Below are positions 61,150 to 64,000 of a stretch of DNA of 64,000 nt, piece by piece. Origin of the DNA: Chaetoderma sp. LZ-2023a. Lineage: Eukaryota; Mollusca; Caudofoveata; Chaetodermatida; Chaetodermatidae. Positions within the stretch are counted from its first letter, which is position 1, and each line of letters starts with the position of its first letter. Both the position numbers and the translations under genes were made by a program. The DNA is taken from positions 77,077,259 to 77,141,258 of the forward strand of contig CM067367.1 of the NCBI GenBank assembly GCA_034401795.1, in the 5' to 3' direction. A model generated the notes under the pieces. It was not told the DNA's origin, ran no database searches, and worked only from the letters and a program-made list of their open reading frames with translations.

Positions 61150-61890
61150 GGTGTCTCTGACATTCAGATCTCAAATGAGTGCCACCGCAGCCGAACCAGG
61201 GACCCCTCTTGCGAGCCACGTTCTGGACTGTCGAAAATCCCGCGCTGTTATTGACAAGCGGTCTAAAATCACGCCGCTTGACCATCCTCTTAGACGCGGG
61301 TTTGCACTTCTTCTCTGCCCTGAATTTTGCCTTCCAATAGCGGTCTTGTCTTCAGCGCCATCGAAAAGTTTATTTCTAACATACTCCTGAGCTGTTTTCC
61401 ATCCGAATTCCGATTTATCGGCGATAGGAATAACTTTCTGTATTTTAGAAACTAAGTCAATACCTGATTTCAATGTTTCTGAAACTTTCGCGTATCTCCC
61501 TCTGTAGCGCTTGCTGGGCTTCTGAGAATGGGTCTAATGTTTGGTTGTTATGGTTGAACTGATCTTCGTTTGCGTTTCACTTGAATGAATACGTTCCCTC
61601 GTACTTTAGTTTTTTAATCTAGCACATTTGAAGGCCAGCATGTTTGTCAGCAGATCCGTCGAAATTTCATTTTAAATTACCTAATATCTCGTTAACTAAC
61701 GAATTTATTGCAGTCAACAAACTTTCGTTATTCGCGGCAATGGCTTGTCTTAAATCGGCTGCTAAATTCGGCTCTACCGCTGTGACCACTGCTGAGGCAC
61801 GAAAAATAGTCAGAGAGAAAATCTTGGTAAATTTATTGGGACTGTACAGTACAGTTACTAGCATGTAGAAGGAGAGACTGGATTTCAATA
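61150..61890 (-). pseudogene. DIRS gag-like ORF1, frameshifted
   Basis: Open pieces at 61667-61888 (AVEPNLAADLRQAIAANNES, a likely coiled region) and 61171-61473 (GIDLVSKIQKVIPIADKSEF, then GWKTAQEYVRNKL, ending ARGVPGSAAVALI). Between them the frame with EAQQALQREIRESF is interrupted. Gag-like by position before RT; no zinc knuckle seen. Confidence 0.65.
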
Positions 61891-62100
61891 TCAGATTATG
61901 CCAGCTAGGCTAACAAAACCTTGTCATTAGTTATATCCACTGCGCAAGGTTAAACTTTCTTTCATGCTCACTGCGTGCCGCTAGAAAACACATATCTAGC
62001 TAGGATATATAAGGCAAGCTGTGATTAATTAATAAGCTTTGCCTGCCACAGCCAATATAGTAATATTATTGTGATGGAATCACAGACCGTGAATTATTAT

Positions 62101-62986
62101 TAGCTCTCCTGGCCTGAAAGGCCAAGTGAGCGTATGCCATGGCGGCCGTCCGTCGTCTGTCTGTCCGTCGTCTGTCCGTCCGTCCGTAAAATCGCTTCTT
62201 CTTAACGGCATGCCCGATTTCAACCAAATTTACGTGAAAGCATCCTATGGTGGTATCCTCCAGATGTTTTTTTTTCAGAATTTTGATTGATAAATTTTTT
62301 GGGTGAAAATCTTAGATTTTATGAAAAATCTACCGGAAATGGTCAAAATGCTACTCATTCTTAGCTGCTTGACACATTTCAACCAAATTGGCTAGATGGC
62401 TTCGATGGTGGTAGGCTCTAGAATTTTTATTCAGAATTTTGATTGATCAATTTTTTGGGTGAAAATCTGAGATTTTATGAAAAATGTACCGAAAATTGTC
62501 AAATTGCTTCGTTTCCTTACCATTCTGAGCGATTTCAACCAAATGTGGCTGAAAGGAGCCTATCGTGGTAGGCTCCAGAACCTTCATTCGGAACTTTGAT
62601 TCATCAATTTTTTGGGTGAAAGATTTTATGAAAAATGTATCGGAAATTGTCCAAATGCTTCTTCTGCTTTGGGTGAAATGATCCTGTGGTGATGGGGTGA
62701 TTCGGAATTTTAATTCATAACTGTTTTGGGTGAAAATCTTAGATTTTGTGAAAAATTTACCGGAAATGGTCAAAATGCGACTCCTCCATAGCTGCTGGAC
62801 ATATTTCAACCAAATTTGGTTAGATGTATTCTATGGTAATAGACTCCCATAACTTTCATTCAAAATTTTGATTGCTTAATTTTTCCGGTGGCCATCTTGT
62901 TTATTGTAAAGAATCGTGTATATTTAAATGCAAATGTTTCAAATGCTAATGGTGCAGGTGAGCGTCACAGGCCCTTGGGCCTCTTG
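62101..62986. mobile_element. 886-bp element with TTATTAT duplication and internal repeats
   Basis: TTATTAT flanks both sides (62094-62100, 62987-62993). Units 1 (7200) and 4 (45462) show the uninterrupted AATTATTATCATGC-like site. Both ends have a GC-rich hairpin: GGCCTGAAAGGCC at the left and AGGCCCTTGGGCCT at the right, each next to a GTGAGCG word. A CCGT-rich stretch follows the left end. About four repeats of roughly 165 bp share ATTTCAACCAAAT, TTTTTTGGGTGAAAATCT and TTTTATGAAAAAT. The minus ORF across them is a repeat artefact. Class not assigned. Confidence 0.82.
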
Positions 62987-63534
62987 TTATTATGCTGCTC
63001 ATGTTTATCTGTATTACACACTATAATGGCCGATGCTCTTTTCTCTGGAAAACGTTAAGGAGTGGTTAGCCAATAAATCTGCGAAGACCACCCTTTAAAG
63101 ATGCATATTGACACCAAAATGCATGACAATAAAATCGTTAATATTTAATACGTTTTGAGGCTTAAATTGTATGCCTCGGTGTAAAGAAACTAAATAGATA
63201 GATATTCACAATATGCTTATTTCATTGCGTATGAAGTAATCCAATTTTTAAAGTTGTGAAATTGAATTAGAGACACGAGTCCATAATTCAACTTCTAAAC
63301 TAAACACATTCTATTAATTTATATGGAATGAAGCCATCATATGCTAGGCTTTACTTTGTTTCATTAAATTTAGAAAAATAATTCAAGCGTCTAAAATTAT
63401 ATAATCGTTTTTCATTTAAATTTTGTAAGCATTTGGGTCGGAATATGCACCTTTGTCTTTGAAATTTTCTAAATTTCAAGACAGCTTTACAGAAAAGCTT
63501 TTGCATATGTTTAAGATTTCAGATGTAATTTACG

Positions 63535-63865
63535 CAATGGAGGAAACAAGCTTTAACTATGACCCGCCCAACTCTAGCTGAGCTCTGCCCACACTTGATC
63601 CCTGAACTCTCTGACTATCAATATTTTGGAGCTAATTTGACTGGGTGCTATCCGAATTAGTTTCATAATATTCAACATCATCTTTATCAAATAGTTAAGA
63701 CATACAATTCGTAAAATAACGATTAGTCCGTCATCAATTAAGCTTTCGTTCCGAACCTATCTACGTCATTCATGACGTAATTGATTATGACGTTATCCTA
63801 CACGTCGCGTAGTTGATTATGACGGCATATAATGGATGGATAAACTGGGAAGGTCCGTTAAGCAT
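63535..63865 (-). mobile_element. HP1 copy (GC end first, short hairpin)
   Basis: TTTAACTATGACCCGCCC, CTAGCTGAGCTCTGCCC, a small hairpin remnant (CAATATTTTGGAGCTAATTT / GAATTAGTTTCATAATATTC), TTCATGACGTAATTGATTAT, GATGGATAAACTGGGAAGG. Confidence 0.8.
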
Positions 63866-64000
63866 AGCACTTACTAGTTAGTAAACAATAGCGTTTGAAT
63901 CTTGTTTATTATACTTACAGCTACTCAATAGCCAAGCAGACATAAGCAATTCCACAAATATTAACTTTCCTACTAAGTAGGAATAACATTACTAAGTTAT

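Larger units (their letters stand above)
57930..61990 (-). mobile_element. DIRS-like (tyrosine-recombinase) retrotransposon, decayed
   Basis: Minus-strand order gag-like, reverse transcriptase, RNase H, tyrosine recombinase is that of DIRS elements. Unit 5 homology stops near 57925 and resumes near 61990, which bounds the insertion. At the 3' side CTGCCACTTAAGCGGTACTT (57967) recurs as CTGCCACTTAAGCCGTACTT (58285), a terminal-type direct repeat about 295-320 bp apart. All domains carry stops or frameshifts. Confidence 0.82.
55975..64000. repeat. Tandem unit 5, running off the right edge
   Basis: Anchors CAGAGAGGAATATAATCC (56223), AGATGGTACCAATTTCG (57310), GAACAGAATGAGTCCGG (57732), then after the DIRS insertion GCTGTGATTAATTAATAAGC (62019) and GATGGAATCACAGACC. 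The exon position is not reached before the edge or is lost. Stretches 56400-56480, 56745-57925 and 62990-63535 hold unit or unassigned sequence without a gene. Confidence 0.78.

Noticed and set aside
62447-62809. 120-codon minus ORF
   Set aside because: It spans diverged internal repeats of a non-coding element. The repeats encode the same words in shifted copies and show no start context.

Overview
This window looks like nuclear DNA of a multicellular animal, most likely a marine invertebrate and possibly a mollusc or another lophotrochozoan. The evidence is AT-rich intergenic sequence, long animal-type microsatellites, non-LTR and DIRS-like retroelements, dense MITE-like hairpin repeats, and short exons with consensus splice donors. 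There is no bacterial-style operon, CRISPR array, rRNA or canonical functional tRNA. The phylum-level guess rests on the look of the repeats (for example the element at 62101-62986) and is not proven.

Layout. Positions 1-3903 hold two minus-strand non-LTR retrotransposon pieces: the 5' end and gag-like ORF1 of one element (1-1470, running off the left edge), then a purine microsatellite and the 5'-truncated reverse-transcriptase end of another (1748-3903). From about 3990 to the right edge the window is an old tandem array of one large unit. Anchor sequences recur in the same order in unit 1 (about 3990-18794), unit 2 (18795-33949), unit 3 (33950-42794, internally deleted), unit 4 (42795-55974) and unit 5 (55975 to the edge). 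Units differ by substitutions, microsatellites, deletions and private insertions.

The best host-gene signal is a 76-base exon that recurs in units 1, 2 and 4 (7671-7746, 22703-22778, 47174-47249). It starts with ATG, encodes 25 residues beginning MPGKRCLHEPY and ending YSYTQLG, and stops at a GTGAGT or GTAAGT splice donor in the same phase each time. The flanks are visibly more diverged. In unit 3 the sequence is broken right after the ATG by a fold-back element. I do not recognise the protein and found no convincing second exon, so the family is undescribed here.

Most remaining sequence is repeats. HP1 is a MITE-like family of about 27 copies, with one end full of TGACGTCA (CRE-like) palindromes, a central hairpin, and a GC-rich other end; one copy has grown a 21-bp minisatellite of about 27 repeats from that end. 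HP2 is a second hairpin family with TTAACCC-type ends. Further insertions can be bounded because sister units give near-empty sites: an 816-bp TIR element with CAAT duplication, an 886-bp element with TTATTAT duplication, a 239-bp retroposon with a 14-bp duplication, a decayed DIRS-like retrotransposon of about 4 kb, a 1.25-kb fold-back element with CTTGG repeats, and tRNA-like SINEs. Insertions shared between units predate the duplications; private ones are younger.
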